From NCBI GenBank assembly GCA_016287755.1, contig JAEEWT010000021.1:1-33387 (forward strand): a stretch of 33,387 nucleotides of DNA, written 5' to 3'. Position 1 is the first letter of the stretch. Every line of letters starts with the position of its first letter. Under the pieces are notes generated by a model, which saw only the letters and a program-made list of their open reading frames with translations, searched no databases and had not been told where the DNA came from. The DNA is from Prevotella sp. (GTDB taxonomy: Bacteria > Bacteroidota > Bacteroidia > Bacteroidales > Bacteroidaceae). Position numbers and translations under genes: made by a program. Of this stretch, positions 7,635 to 16,442 are shown in pieces.

Positions 7635-9197
7635 ATGACGAACGGATTACTATTATGGGTTGATGATGAGATTGAGCTCCTGAAAGCACATATCTTCTTC
7701 TTGGAGAAGAAAGGCTATGAGGTGGTGACGGTCAGTAACGGCACAGATGCCATCGATCTGTGTCGGCAAAAGACATTTGATCTGATCCTGCTGGATGAGA
7801 TGATGCCTGGTATCAGCGGACTCCAAACGCTGCAGGTCATCAAGGAAATCCAACCTGCTACACCTGTGGTGATGGTCACCAAAAGCGAGGAGGAGAACAT
7901 CATGGACCAGGCCATCGGATCGAAGATTGCCGACTACCTCATCAAGCCCGTGAATCCCAACCAGATTCTTCTTACACTGAAGAAGAATATCCATCGCAAA
8001 GAGATCGAGACCGAGATTACTCAAAGTGGCTATCAGCAGAGTTTCATGGATATCTCCATGCAGATTGACAACTGTAACTCATGGAACGACTGGACAGAGA
8101 TTTACAAGAAACTCGTGCGCTGGGAACTGGAACTGAGCAGTACCGACAGTAGTATGACCGAGATGCTTCGCATGCAGAAGGAAGAAGCAAACAACGGATT
8201 CACGAAGTTCGTCAAGAAGAACTACATGGAATGGATGGAGAACAGAGGGAAACAGCAGACCTCTCAGGCTCCTATCATCTCACCAGATCTCTTCAAGACC
8301 TATATCTTCCCTCGTCTTGACAAGGGAGAGAAAGTGTTCCTGATTGTCATCGACAACTTCCGTTACGACCAGTGGCGCATCCTCTCACAAGAGATCGGCG
8401 ACCAGTTCGATATCGAGGAACATCTATATATGAGCATCTTGCCCACTGCTACGCAATATGCCCGTAACGCCATCTTCAGCGGTCTGATGCCCAACAAGAT
8501 TGCGGAACTCTTTCCCGACCTGTGGGTGGATGAGGATGAAGAAGAGGGGAAGAACCTCAATGAAGGTCCGCTCATTCAGACACAGCTCGACCGTTACCGT
8601 CGGAAGAACTCGTTCTCTTACCATAAGATCAACGATTCCATTGCTGGCGACCGATTCCTGCAGCAGTTTAATAACCTGCATGTCAACGACCTGAACGTAC
8701 TTGTTGTGAACTTCATCGACATGCTCAGTCATGCCCGAACTGAATCGAAGATGGTGCGCGAGCTGGCCAACAACGAAAGTGCGTTCCGTAGTATCACCCT
8801 CAGCTGGTTCCGACATAGTGTATTGGCCGACCTCTTCAAGCAACTGGCTCAAGACGATTATACCGTCATCATCACTACTGATCATGGTAGCATCCGTGCC
8901 GATAAGCCCGTGAAGATTATCGGCGACCGTAACACGAACACGAACCTGCGCTACAAGTTAGGGAAGAACCTGAACTACAACCCCAAGGAAGTGTTCGTCA
9001 TCAAGGATCCACAGCAGGCCTTCCTGCCCGCTCCTAACCTCTCAACCAGCTATGTGTTTGCCACAGGCAATACCTTCTTTGCCTATCCGAACAACTATAA
9101 TTATTACGTAAGCTATTACAAAGACACCTTCCAGCACGGCGGCATCTCCATGGAAGAGATGATCATCCCCGTTGTCATGATGAAAGGAAGGAAATAG
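7635..9197 (+). CDS. porX: PorX: response regulator with PglZ/alkaline-phosphatase-like domain, T9SS regulator
   Basis: 520 aa. Residues 4-125 form a receiver domain: acidic pair D10/D11 in WVDDE, phospho-acceptor D54 in LILLDEMMPG, VTKSE, and K in YLIKPVNP. A helical linker follows. From about 230 there is an alkaline-phosphatase-superfamily (PglZ) domain with metal and nucleophile signatures VIDNFRYDQWR, SILPTATQYARNAIFSG, FIDMLSHAR, TTDHGS and FQHGGISMEEM. PorX is known in Porphyromonas as the PorY-PorX response regulator that controls T9SS genes and has phosphodiesterase activity on oligonucleotides. Length and domain order match. It follows porW by 26 nt in the same operon; no porY kinase is in the window. 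Confidence 0.95.
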   Translation: MTNGLLLWVDDEIELLKAHIFFLEKKGYEVVTVSNGTDAIDLCRQKTFDLILLDEMMPGISGLQTLQVIKEIQPATPVVMVTKSEEENIMDQAIGSKIADYLIKPVNPNQILLTLKKNIHRKEIETEITQSGYQQSFMDISMQIDNCNSWNDWTEIYKKLVRWELELSSTDSSMTEMLRMQKEEANNGFTKFVKKNYMEWMENRGKQQTSQAPIISPDLFKTYIFPRLDKGEKVFLIVIDNFRYDQWRILSQEIGDQFDIEEHLYMSILPTATQYARNAIFSGLMPNKIAELFPDLWVDEDEEEGKNLNEGPLIQTQLDRYRRKNSFSYHKINDSIAGDRFLQQFNNLHVNDLNVLVVNFIDMLSHARTESKMVRELANNESAFRSITLSWFRHSVLADLFKQLAQDDYTVIITTDHGSIRADKPVKIIGDRNTNTNLRYKLGKNLNYNPKEVFVIKDPQQAFLPAPNLSTSYVFATGNTFFAYPNNYNYYVSYYKDTFQHGGISMEEMIIPVVMMKGRK

Positions 9198-9210
9198 TCA
9201 ACGGTAATCA

Positions 9211-9246
9211 TAAAGTTCAAAGATCAAAGTTCAAAGTTCAAAGTAT
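9211..9246 (+). repeat. 36-nt heptad repeat (AAGTTCA type) before tsaE
   Basis: A 36-nt unit beginning TAAAGTTCAAAG and ending AAAGTAT, built of AAGTTCA words. It ends 4 nt before the tsaE start codon. The same unit with one or two changes lies inside tsaE (9457-9492) and before pssA (14734-14769). Confidence 0.9.
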
Positions 9247-9250
9247 AAGA

Positions 9251-9682
9251 ATGGAAATCATCATACAAGACCCACAGCACATCCGCGAAGCGGCACGCGC
9301 ATTTATACAAAACATGCCCGACAGCACTGTCTATGCCTTCTATGGAAAGATGGGAGCCGGCAAGACAACATTCATCAAAGCCGTCTGTCAGGAATTAGGT
9401 GTGGAAGACGAAGTCACCTCCCCCACCTTCGCCATCGTCAACGAATATAGCATTGATAAAGTTCAAAGTTCAAAGTTCAAAGTTCAATGTATCTATCACT
9501 TCGACTTCTACCGCATCAAACGGTTGGAAGAAGCCTACGACATTGGCTTTGACGATTACATCGACAGCGGGAACCTGTGTTTCATTGAGTGGCCGGAGCT
9601 TATTGAGGAGCTTCTGCCAGAGGATGCCATAAGGGTAGAAATAGAAGAAACGGACAATGGTTCACGCATCGTCCGTTTCTAA
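9251..9682 (+). CDS. tsaE: tRNA threonylcarbamoyladenosine biosynthesis ATPase TsaE
   Basis: 143 aa, a cytoplasmic P-loop ATPase that works with TsaB and TsaD to make the t6A37 modification on ANN-decoding tRNAs. The Walker A motif GKMGAGKTT is at residues 32-40. SPTFAIVNEY and YHFDFYRIKRLEEAYDIGFDDY are characteristic, as is the ending with FIEWPEL. Between NEYS and IYHF there is an extra stretch, about residues 69-81, encoded by the 36-nt heptad repeat (9457-9492). As I know the family this loop is normally much shorter. The insert is in frame and all other motifs are intact, so the protein is probably functional. It is the last gene of the aroA-porW-porX run and converges with trxA. Confidence 0.94.
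   Translation: MEIIIQDPQHIREAARAFIQNMPDSTVYAFYGKMGAGKTTFIKAVCQELGVEDEVTSPTFAIVNEYSIDKVQSSKFKVQCIYHFDFYRIKRLEEAYDIGFDDYIDSGNLCFIEWPELIEELLPEDAIRVEIEETDNGSRIVRF
9457..9492 (+). repeat. 36-nt heptad repeat inside tsaE
   Basis: The 36-nt unit found upstream of tsaE, with two differences, lying entirely within the tsaE frame. It encodes about 12 residues reading DKVQSSKFKVQCI and keeps the frame open because 36 is divisible by 3. Confidence 0.9.
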
Positions 9683-9711
9683 TCCTTTACTGTTACCGTA
9701 CGTCTATCGTC

Positions 9712-10026
9712 TTACAGTAACGCTTCGAACTTCTCCTGAATCTTAGCCTTGGCGGCGGCTCCAACCATCTTATCCACTACCTCACCGTTCTTGAAGAACA
9801 GGATGGTGGGGATATTGCGGATACCGAACTCCATGGCGATATCATCATTCTCTTCCACATCGCACTTGCCAACGACGATACGTCCATCGTACTCCTTGGC
9901 CAGCTCAGCGATGATGGGACCGATCATGCGGCAAGGACCGCACCATGTTGCCCAGAAATCGACTACTAACGGCAGATCACCGTTTTTCAAAGTCTCAAAG
10001 TTCTCGGTAGTAATTGTAACTTCCAT
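9712..10026 (-). CDS. trxA: Thioredoxin
   Basis: 104 aa, the usual size of a single-domain thioredoxin. The redox motif is FWATWCGPCRM, with WCGPC at residues 28-32. The cis-proline region reads GIRNIPTILFF, and KNGEVVDKMVGA follows. There is no signal peptide, so it is a cytoplasmic disulfide reductase. It lies 77 nt downstream of dnaE on the same strand; no TAnnTTTG promoter is visible in the gap, so it may be transcribed with dnaE. It converges with tsaE, 29 nt away. Confidence 0.95.
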   Translation of the reverse strand: MEVTITTENFETLKNGDLPLVVDFWATWCGPCRMIGPIIAELAKEYDGRIVVGKCDVEENDDIAMEFGIRNIPTILFFKNGEVVDKMVGAAAKAKIQEKFEALL

Positions 10027-10103
10027 TGTTTATAAGTTTATTTGGTTAATAATGAGTTTACTAACAAAAACCATGCCACTGCCCGACAGACCATTCCCAT
10101 CTA

Positions 10104-13100
10104 CTAATTGATCTTGTAGCTCATCCCTTCGTTTGAATGGATGAAGTTAATCAAGTCACGTTGGATATTGATCGAACGGTTCCTACTGCGCAAGGTAATC
10201 GGTCTTTTGGTTTCCGTATCGAGAATCTGGATATAGAGCTGCGTATTCCCCGGACTGTCTTCAATCAACGTGGCCAGGTCGGTCACGAGGGTGTCATCCA
10301 AGGAATCAGAGTCGATAGTGATCGTAATCTTCTCTATTCTCTGTTCCTTCACGGTCTGCAGATACTGTATATCACTGATCTGGAAATTGTAGTAGTTGCT
10401 GTTGAACTTCCCTGGTGTACACTTCGCCTTAATGAAGATGGTACAGCCTTCTTTCAGCATTCCCTGCCAGCGTCCCCACTCTTCTCCGAAGACCGCCAGC
10501 TCACCGCTGCTCTCGAAATCCTCGATGGTAACGATGCCGAACTTCTTACCATTCTTGCCGTAGCGTTCTTTCACCCCGGTGACAATACCTCCCACGAGAA
10601 TCTCTTCCTTCTTCGACAATTCAGCCTTGTCGTCGAGTTCATCACAATGCGTGTTACACAAACCGTTCAGCACCACAGAGAACTCATCCAGCGGATGGGC
10701 AGAGATATAGATACCCACCAGTTCACGTTCCTTGTTCAGGCGCTCAATGGCACTCCACTGCTCTGCTGCAGGAGCAGGCGGTGTGGCCAGTTCTACGGCA
10801 TCAAATCCCCCGAAGAGCGAGTTCTGGTTCATCTGCTGCTCACTCTGATAGGCTGAGCCATAGCGGAAGAGGGAGTCGAGAAACACATCCCCTTTGTTGT
10901 TCGTGGCAAAATACTGCTCACGTTTCAGTCCGAAACTGTCGAAACCGCCACTCAGGGCCATACTCTCGAAGCACTTCCTGTTGCAGCTGGAGAAGCTCAC
11001 CCGTTGATAGACATCATAGATCGACTTGTACGGACCGTTCTTCTCACGCTCATCGATAATGGCATTGGCAGCTGAAACACCCATACCCTTGATGGCAGCC
11101 AGTCCGAAACGGATCTCACCATGACTGTTCACACTGAATTCCAGACGACTCTCGTTGACATCAGGTCCGAGGGTACGGATACCCATGGCCCGGCACTCAT
11201 CCATGAGCTTCGTCACTTCCGTGATATTCTCCAGGTTCCTACTCATCACTGCCGCCATATACTCAGCGGGGTAATGGGCTTTCAGGTAAGCCGTCTGATA
11301 GGCCACCCAGGAGTAGCAGGTAGCATGACTCTTATTGAAAGCATACGAGGCGAACTTCTTCCAGTCCTCCCAGATCTTGTTCAGCACCGCCTTATCATGT
11401 CCGTTCTTCTGTCCTCCCTCATAGAACAGCACCTCCAGCTTCTCCATCTCAGCGATCTTCTTCTTTCCCATGGCCTTACGCAGAGAGTCAGACTGTCCGC
11501 GAGTGAAGTTTGCCAGTTGTCGGGAGAGGAGCATCACCTGCTCCTGATACACCGTGATGCCGTATGTATCCTTAAGGTATTTCTCCATGCACGGGATATC
11601 GTACTTAATCTTCGAAGGATCCTTCTTTCGTGCAATGAAGTCGGGGATGTAGTCCATTGGTCCAGGACGGTAGAGGGCATTCATAGCGATCAGGTCCTCA
11701 AAGACCGTCGGCTGCAGTTCCCTCAGGTATTTCTGCATACCCGCCGATTCAAACTGGAACGTACCCACCGTACGTCCCTGTCTGTACAGTTCGTATGTCA
11801 AGTCGTCATCAATAGGAATGGTATCCAGGTCGATCACATCTCCTGTTGACAGTCTGACATTCTCCACGGCAGTCTTGAGAATCGAGAGCGTCTTCAGTCC
11901 GAGGAAGTCCATCTTGATCAGTCCGGTCGACTCAATGACATGTCCGTCGTATTGCGTACACCGCAGCTTATGTCCCGGATCCGTCTTATCCTCTGCCACC
12001 GATACCGGCACCCAGTCGCTGATGGGGTCACGACAGATGATGAAACCGCAGGCATGAATACCCGTACCGCGCACCGTACCCTCCAGCATCTTGGCATACA
12101 TAATGGTGTTGCGCAGCCGTTCATCGTCAGACACCTCGGCATCGCGGAGCTCGGGTACGCACTTGATCGCATTGGGGAGATTCATCTTCAGACCATCGGG
12201 CAAACGGTCAGGAATCTGCTTACACAGATGGTTCACCACATCCAGCGGTACTTTCTCCACACGCGCCACATCCTTGATGGAGTTCTTGGTGGCCATCGTA
12301 CCATAGGTGATGATATGTGCGCACTTGTCGTGTCCATATTTATCCTCCACCCATTCCAGTACCCTACCTCGACCATCATCGTCGAAGTCGGTATCGATAT
12401 CAGGGAGTGATATACGGTCGGGATTCAGGAAACGCTCGAACAGCAGGTCGTACTTGATCGGGTCGATCTTCGTGATACCCAGACAATAGGCCACCACACT
12501 ACCAGCGGCAGAACCACGTCCGGGACCCACCATCACACCCAACTCTTTCTGGGCAGAGTTGATGAAATCCTGCACGATAAGGAAGTAGCCGGGGAAACCC
12601 ATGGTCTTCATGATATGCAGCTCAAAGCGGATACGGTCGTCCACCTCCTGTGTCAGCTCTCCATAACGCACCTTTGCGCCGTCATAGGCCAGCTTCGCCA
12701 AATAGTCGGCCTCGAACTTGATGCGGTACAGTTTGTCTATACCGCCCAGTTTCTTGATTTTCTTCTCACCCTCCTCTTGAGACAACGGGTTCTCCCCATT
12801 CTCATCACTGGTAAACTCCTTGAACAGCTCCTCGGGAGTGATTCTTTTCCGGTATTCCTCTTCCGTACCGAACTCCTCTGGAATGGGGAAGAACGGCATG
12901 ATCGGCGCATGGTCGATGTTGTACATCTCCACCTTGTCGAGAATCTCCACGGTATTGGCCATCGCCTCTGGCACATCCTGGAACACCTCCCACATCTCCT
13001 CCTTGGTCTTGAACCACTCCTGCTTGGAGTAAAGCATACGTGTAGGGTCGTCAAGATCCTTACCTGTTGACAGGCACAGCAGATGATCATGAGCCTCAGC

Positions 13101-13808
13101 ATTTTCCTCATCCACGAAATGCGCATCATTGGTGCATACCAGCTTGATGCCATATTCACGAGCCAGCTCTATCAGAACTCTGTTGGCTTTCTGCTGCATA
13201 GGGAATGTTTCACGGTTCGCCCTGATATGCGGGTCCTTTACCTCATGGCGCTGCAGCTCCAGATAATAGTCATCACCGAAAACCCGCTGGTGCCACTCGA
13301 TGGCCTCACGGGCTCCTGCGATATCCCCATTCAGGATCTTAGCGGGTACCTCACCTGCTATACAGGCGGAGCAAACAATCAGACCTTCATGGAACTGCTC
13401 CAGATCAGCACGGTCGGTTCGCGGTCGCATATAGAAGCCATCCACCCACGACCTGCTCACCAGCTTGATCAGGTTCTTGTAACCCTTGTAGTTCTTGGCG
13501 AGTACGATGAGGTGGTAGCCTCCGATGTCCGACTTATCGGTACGGCGCGACTTATCTCCGTTCTTGGCTACGTACATCTCACAGCCGAAGATGGGCTTGA
13601 ACGGCTCCTTCCCTTCTTCCTTTCGTTTGCCGTTCACCTTATTACAATAGTCGAAGAACTCCTTGATACCGAACATATCACCATGATCGGTAATGGCCAT
13701 GCCACGCATGCCGTTGGCCACCGCCTTGTCCACAAGACGATTGATGCTCGATTGTCCATCAAGTATTGAATAATAGGTATGTACGTGCAGATGTACGAAA
13801 TCTTCCAT
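10104..13808 (-). CDS. dnaE: DNA polymerase III subunit alpha
   Basis: 1234 aa from the ATG at 13808, giving MEDFVHLHVHTYYS, the usual N-terminus of DnaE. It is the replicative polymerase catalytic subunit. An N-terminal PHP domain opens with HLHVHTYYS. The palm holds GPGRGSAAGSVVAYCLGIT and the catalytic PDIDTDFDDDGR. The fingers and later region contain VRGTGIHACGFIICR, YQEQVMLLSRQLANFTRGQ and YAFNKSHATCYSWVAYQTAYLKA. An OB-fold region is near the C-terminus (EILVGGIVTGVKERYGKNGK). An in-frame ATG at 13856 lies upstream of the promoter -7 element and was rejected. Upstream is a near-ideal promoter; downstream is trxA. Confidence 0.97.
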   Translation of the reverse strand: MEDFVHLHVHTYYSILDGQSSINRLVDKAVANGMRGMAITDHGDMFGIKEFFDYCNKVNGKRKEEGKEPFKPIFGCEMYVAKNGDKSRRTDKSDIGGYHLIVLAKNYKGYKNLIKLVSRSWVDGFYMRPRTDRADLEQFHEGLIVCSACIAGEVPAKILNGDIAGAREAIEWHQRVFGDDYYLELQRHEVKDPHIRANRETFPMQQKANRVLIELAREYGIKLVCTNDAHFVDEENAEAHDHLLCLSTGKDLDDPTRMLYSKQEWFKTKEEMWEVFQDVPEAMANTVEILDKVEMYNIDHAPIMPFFPIPEEFGTEEEYRKRITPEELFKEFTSDENGENPLSQEEGEKKIKKLGGIDKLYRIKFEADYLAKLAYDGAKVRYGELTQEVDDRIRFELHIMKTMGFPGYFLIVQDFINSAQKELGVMVGPGRGSAAGSVVAYCLGITKIDPIKYDLLFERFLNPDRISLPDIDTDFDDDGRGRVLEWVEDKYGHDKCAHIITYGTMATKNSIKDVARVEKVPLDVVNHLCKQIPDRLPDGLKMNLPNAIKCVPELRDAEVSDDERLRNTIMYAKMLEGTVRGTGIHACGFIICRDPISDWVPVSVAEDKTDPGHKLRCTQYDGHVIESTGLIKMDFLGLKTLSILKTAVENVRLSTGDVIDLDTIPIDDDLTYELYRQGRTVGTFQFESAGMQKYLRELQPTVFEDLIAMNALYRPGPMDYIPDFIARKKDPSKIKYDIPCMEKYLKDTYGITVYQEQVMLLSRQLANFTRGQSDSLRKAMGKKKIAEMEKLEVLFYEGGQKNGHDKAVLNKIWEDWKKFASYAFNKSHATCYSWVAYQTAYLKAHYPAEYMAAVMSRNLENITEVTKLMDECRAMGIRTLGPDVNESRLEFSVNSHGEIRFGLAAIKGMGVSAANAIIDEREKNGPYKSIYDVYQRVSFSSCNRKCFESMALSGGFDSFGLKREQYFATNNKGDVFLDSLFRYGSAYQSEQQMNQNSLFGGFDAVELATPPAPAAEQWSAIERLNKERELVGIYISAHPLDEFSVVLNGLCNTHCDELDDKAELSKKEEILVGGIVTGVKERYGKNGKKFGIVTIEDFESSGELAVFGEEWGRWQGMLKEGCTIFIKAKCTPGKFNSNYYNFQISDIQYLQTVKEQRIEKITITIDSDSLDDTLVTDLATLIEDSPGNTQLYIQILDTETKRPITLRSRNRSINIQRDLINFIHSNEGMSYKIN

Positions 13809-13831
13809 TTCCCTTTCCTTGTTTTGAGCTA

Positions 13832-13862
13832 CAAAGATACGCATAAGCGAGCACAATACAAA
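13832..13862 (-). promoter_or_regulatory. Promoter of dnaE
   Basis: TTTG (13859-13862), a 19-nt spacer and TATCTTTG (13832-13839) on the minus strand, an exact consensus match. The predicted leader is about 20 nt before the ATG at 13808. Confidence 0.8.
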
Positions 13863-13896
13863 ATAAATATGAGTTTATTTTTATTGTCGAGAGAAA

Positions 13897-13920
13897 GTAC
13901 CTTCGGCGAAGCCAAAGATA
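13897..13920 (-). repeat. TATCTTTG-CTTCG-CGAAG element, copy 1
   Basis: On the minus strand a -7-like TATCTTTG is followed at once by an inverted repeat, GCTTCGCCGAAG, and then GTAC. 21 of 24 positions match the plus-strand element at 19540-19563, and the three differences are all transitions. It lies about 60 nt upstream of the dnaE promoter. A TTTG is present 17 nt upstream, so a second weak start is possible. Confidence 0.55.
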
Positions 13921-13961
13921 ATGAAAATAATCGTGAACAAAAAATCTAAACGGTATTATTA

Positions 13962-13992
13962 TTGTCTGAATGAAAAAATTTTATTACCTTTG
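13962..13992 (+). promoter_or_regulatory. Promoter of psd-pssA
   Basis: TTG (13962-13964), a 20-nt spacer and TACCTTTG (13985-13992), followed by CACACGG. Transcription would begin near 13996-14000, so the in-frame ATG at 13970 cannot be the start and 14021 is used. Confidence 0.75.
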
Positions 13993-14020
13993 CACACGGT
14001 TAGAGGCACCACAGACTACT

Positions 14021-14722
14021 ATGGGTGAGAAAATAAAAAGAATCAAGAGAATCAAGAATATCAGACTGCATCGCGAAGGCACTAATACGTTGCTTTATGT
14101 AGGCATCGGCTTAGTGGCTGTAGGTGCGCTATTATGGCATGTCGGAGGCAACAGTTTCTTCTTCAAGGCTTTTGCCTGTCTTGCTGTTGCTGCCTATTTA
14201 GTCCTCGTGAATTTCTTCCGCTGCCCCATCCGCTATTACCCGGGCGAAACCGAGAATATTGTGGTAGCCCCGGCTGATGGTCGTGTAGTGGTTATCGAGG
14301 AAGTGGTGGAAGATGAGTATTTCCACGACAAGCGATTGATGATCAGTATCTTCATGAGTTTATTCAACGTACACGCCAACTGGTTCCCTGTTGATGGAAG
14401 GGTGAAGTTCGTTCACCACCAGAATGGTAACTACCACAAGGCTTGGCTGCCCAAGGCGAGTGAAGAGAATGAGCATGCCGACATCATGCTGGAGACGGAT
14501 GACGGTCGTGAAATCCTCTGCCGACAGATTGCCGGTGCCGTGGCACGCCGTATCGTTACCTATGCCAAGGATGGTGAGGACTGCTATATCGACGAGCACC
14601 TGGGTTTCATCAAGTTCGGTTCCCGCGTGGATGTTTACCTGCCGCTGGGTACTGAGGTGTGCGTGAAGATGGGACAGAGCACCACAGGCGATCAGACCGT
14701 GATTGCCAAATTAAAGGATTGA
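14021..14722 (+). CDS. psd: Phosphatidylserine decarboxylase proenzyme
   Basis: 233 aa from the ATG at 14021. Psd turns phosphatidylserine into phosphatidylethanolamine at the inner membrane. It is made as a proenzyme that cuts itself to form a pyruvoyl group. The cleavage dipeptide is G200-S201 in [13 protein letters not shown]. Other marks are the N-terminal membrane segments (about 22-65), [21 protein letters not shown] and the basic N-terminus. The short length and FGS motif fit the compact archaeal/Bacteroidota-type Psd rather than the longer E. coli form. pssA, the enzyme making its substrate, lies 45 nt downstream. Confidence 0.95.
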   Translation: MGEKIKRIKRIKNIRLHREGTNTLLYVGIGLVAVGALLWHVGGNSFFFKAFACLAVAAYLVLVNFFRCPIRYYPGETENIVVAPADGRVVVIEEVVEDEYFHDKRLMISIFMSLFNVHANWFPVDGRVKFVHHQNGNYHKAWLPKASEENEHADIMLETDDGREILCRQIAGAVARRIVTYAKDGEDCYIDEHLGFIKFGSRVDVYLPLGTEVCVKMGQSTTGDQTVIAKLKD

Positions 14723-14733
14723 TGGATAGAACT

Positions 14734-14769
14734 TAAAGTTCAAAGCTCAAAGTTCAAAGTTCAAAGTAT
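14734..14769 (+). repeat. 36-nt heptad repeat before pssA
   Basis: Third copy of the AAGTTCA unit, differing at one position from the copy upstream of tsaE. Its last two bases are the first two bases of the pssA start codon (ATG at 14768), so the repeat edge helps form the start. Confidence 0.9.
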
Positions 14770-15463
14770 GAAAAAACATATTCCCAATATGATTACCTGC
14801 TGCAACCTGATTTCAGGATGCATTGCCGTGACATTTGCTCTCTATGGCAACCTTCCCATGGCTTTGGTGTGGATTGTCATCGGTGCACTCTTTGATTTCT
14901 TCGACGGTATGACAGCCCGTCTGCTGCATGTCTCGTCATCTATCGGTAAGGAACTGGATTCGCTGGCTGACGATGTTACCTTCGGTGTAGCCCCTGCTGC
15001 CATGGTATATCATGAGCTTACCATCATGAACTACCCCGCCATGCTGGAGCCATTGCGTCCCTACCTGCCTTATATCGCCTTCGTCATGGCAGCCTTTTCT
15101 GCCTTACGACTGGCCAAATTCAACCTCGATGAGCGTCAGACCACCTCTTTCATCGGTCTGCCCACCCCTGCCAACGCTTTGTTCTGGGGTTCGCTGCTCG
15201 TCGGTGCGGGTCATATGCTGGAGTCATCTCCTGCTTACATGCCTGCCCTGCTGGTCATGGTATTGATCAGCTGCTATCTGCTGGTCAGCGAGATCCCGAT
15301 GTTTGCCTTGAAGTTCAAGCAATGGGGATGGAAGGGAAATGAGGTAAGATACCTGTTCCTCATCACCTCAGCTATCCTTCTGCTGCTGTTCCGTGTGAAA
15401 GGAATTGCCTTGGTCATCGCCTGGTATATCTTCCTTTCGGCCTTCACCGCACGTAAGTCGTAA
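14768..15463 (+). CDS. pssA: CDP-diacylglycerol--serine O-phosphatidyltransferase
   Basis: 231 aa, a polytopic inner-membrane enzyme that makes phosphatidylserine from CDP-diacylglycerol and serine. The CDP-alcohol phosphotransferase motif D-G-x2-A-R-x8-G-x3-D-x3-D is complete: D46 G47, A50 R51, G60, D64 and D68. Several hydrophobic segments follow. It sits in a run with psd, so both steps to phosphatidylethanolamine are encoded together. The upstream gap holds a 36-nt repeat reaching into the start codon; there is no Shine-Dalgarno site. Confidence 0.95.
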   Translation: MKKHIPNMITCCNLISGCIAVTFALYGNLPMALVWIVIGALFDFFDGMTARLLHVSSSIGKELDSLADDVTFGVAPAAMVYHELTIMNYPAMLEPLRPYLPYIAFVMAAFSALRLAKFNLDERQTTSFIGLPTPANALFWGSLLVGAGHMLESSPAYMPALLVMVLISCYLLVSEIPMFALKFKQWGWKGNEVRYLFLITSAILLLLFRVKGIALVIAWYIFLSAFTARKS

Positions 15464-15483
15464 CCCATCCCTCTCCAGCAACC

Positions 15484-15735
15484 ATGTTTATCATTAAGTT
15501 CCTACTCATCATCCTGCTGGCAGGACTCTTTCTCTTCGTCTTTCTCCTACTGGGTGTGGTCGGAGTTATAAACCGTATACGTAAGCAGTTCACGGGAAAG
15601 AAGGAACAACAGAGTCCGTTTAACAAAACCACGCGTGACGGTCAAGTGATTACCGACACGCGTGATCCGCAAACCGCCAACCGCAAGATCATTGCGGATG
15701 ACGAGGGGGAATATGTGGAATACGAGGAGGATTAG
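15484..15735 (+). CDS. DUF4834-like small membrane protein
   Basis: 83 aa. One hydrophobic segment fills about residues 3-30 (IIKFLLIILLAGLFLFVFLL). A basic region (NRIRKQFTGKKEQQ) and a polar, acidic tail ending GEYVEYEED follow. Size and form fit the Bacteroidota DUF4834 family, which I recall near phospholipid genes; this is from memory of the family, not a search. It starts 20 nt after pssA. Its stop codon overlaps the pyrH stop codon on the other strand: the four bases TTAG at 15732-15735 serve both. Confidence 0.65.
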   Translation: MFIIKFLLIILLAGLFLFVFLLLGVVGVINRIRKQFTGKKEQQSPFNKTTRDGQVITDTRDPQTANRKIIADDEGEYVEYEED

Positions 15736-16442
15736 CTGTGTACCAGCGTTCCTATCTCCTCACCATCCATTACCTTCTTTAAGTTACCCACCACATCCAT
15801 GTTAAAGACATAGATGGGCAGATGGTTGTCGTTACACATCACGACAGCCGAGAGGTCCATTACCTTCAGATTCCTTGCCAGCACTTCCTCGTAGGTGATA
15901 TCGGTGAACTTCGTGGCAGTAGGATCCTTTTCGGGGTCAGCCGTATAGATACCATCCACACGCGTTCCCTTCAGCATCACATCGGCCTCGATCTCCACAC
16001 CGCGCAGTGATGAACCTGTATCGGTGGTGAAATAAGGAGAACCCGTTCCAGCCGAGAAGATACATACATAGCCATCGTTCATGGCGTCGATGGCCTTCCA
16101 CTTACTGTAGAACTCTCCCACGGGCTCCATGCGGATAGCCGTGAGCACCTTGTTCTTCACGCCTGCTGCATCCAGGGCACTGCTCAGTGCCAACGAGTTA
16201 ATCACCGTAGCCATCATACCCATCTGGTCGCCTTTCACACGGTCGAATCCTTTCTGGGCACCTGCTAATCCGCGGAAGATATTTCCACCGCCAATCACAA
16301 TACCAATCTGCACACCCATCTCGTGCACCTCTTTGATTTGCTGAGCATACTCAGACAAACGCTGCGGGTCGATACCCGTCTTACCACCAGCGGCGAGACT
16401 CTCGCCACTGAGTTTCAACAATATCCTTTTAAATCTTGCCAT
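15732..16442 (-). CDS. pyrH: Uridylate (UMP) kinase
   Basis: 236 aa, the bacterial amino-acid-kinase-fold UMP kinase that makes UDP from UMP for pyrimidine nucleotides. Visible marks are KRILLKLSGESLAAGG at the N-terminus, IGIVIGGGNIFRG, DQMGMMATVINSLALSSAL, GTGSPYFTTDTGSSLRGVE and DGIYTADPEKDPTA near the C-terminal half. The ATG at 16442 lies 28 nt inside the end of birA, so the two are co-transcribed. The overlap seems to result from the repeat-derived lengthening of birA. Confidence 0.96.
   Translation of the reverse strand: MARFKRILLKLSGESLAAGGKTGIDPQRLSEYAQQIKEVHEMGVQIGIVIGGGNIFRGLAGAQKGFDRVKGDQMGMMATVINSLALSSALDAAGVKNKVLTAIRMEPVGEFYSKWKAIDAMNDGYVCIFSAGTGSPYFTTDTGSSLRGVEIEADVMLKGTRVDGIYTADPEKDPTATKFTDITYEEVLARNLKVMDLSAVVMCNDNHLPIYVFNMDVVGNLKKVMDGEEIGTLVHS

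Noticed and set aside
6250..7689. Long open frame opposite porW
   Set aside because: It is a shadow of the Pro/Glu-rich tail and TPR region; porW has a clear family match and the opposite frame does not.
9683..9711. Terminator between tsaE and trxA
   Set aside because: GTTAC/GTAAC can pair but the stem is broken and there is no U-run.
10137..10856. Plus-strand open frames opposite dnaE
   Set aside because: They mirror dnaE codons and show no domains.
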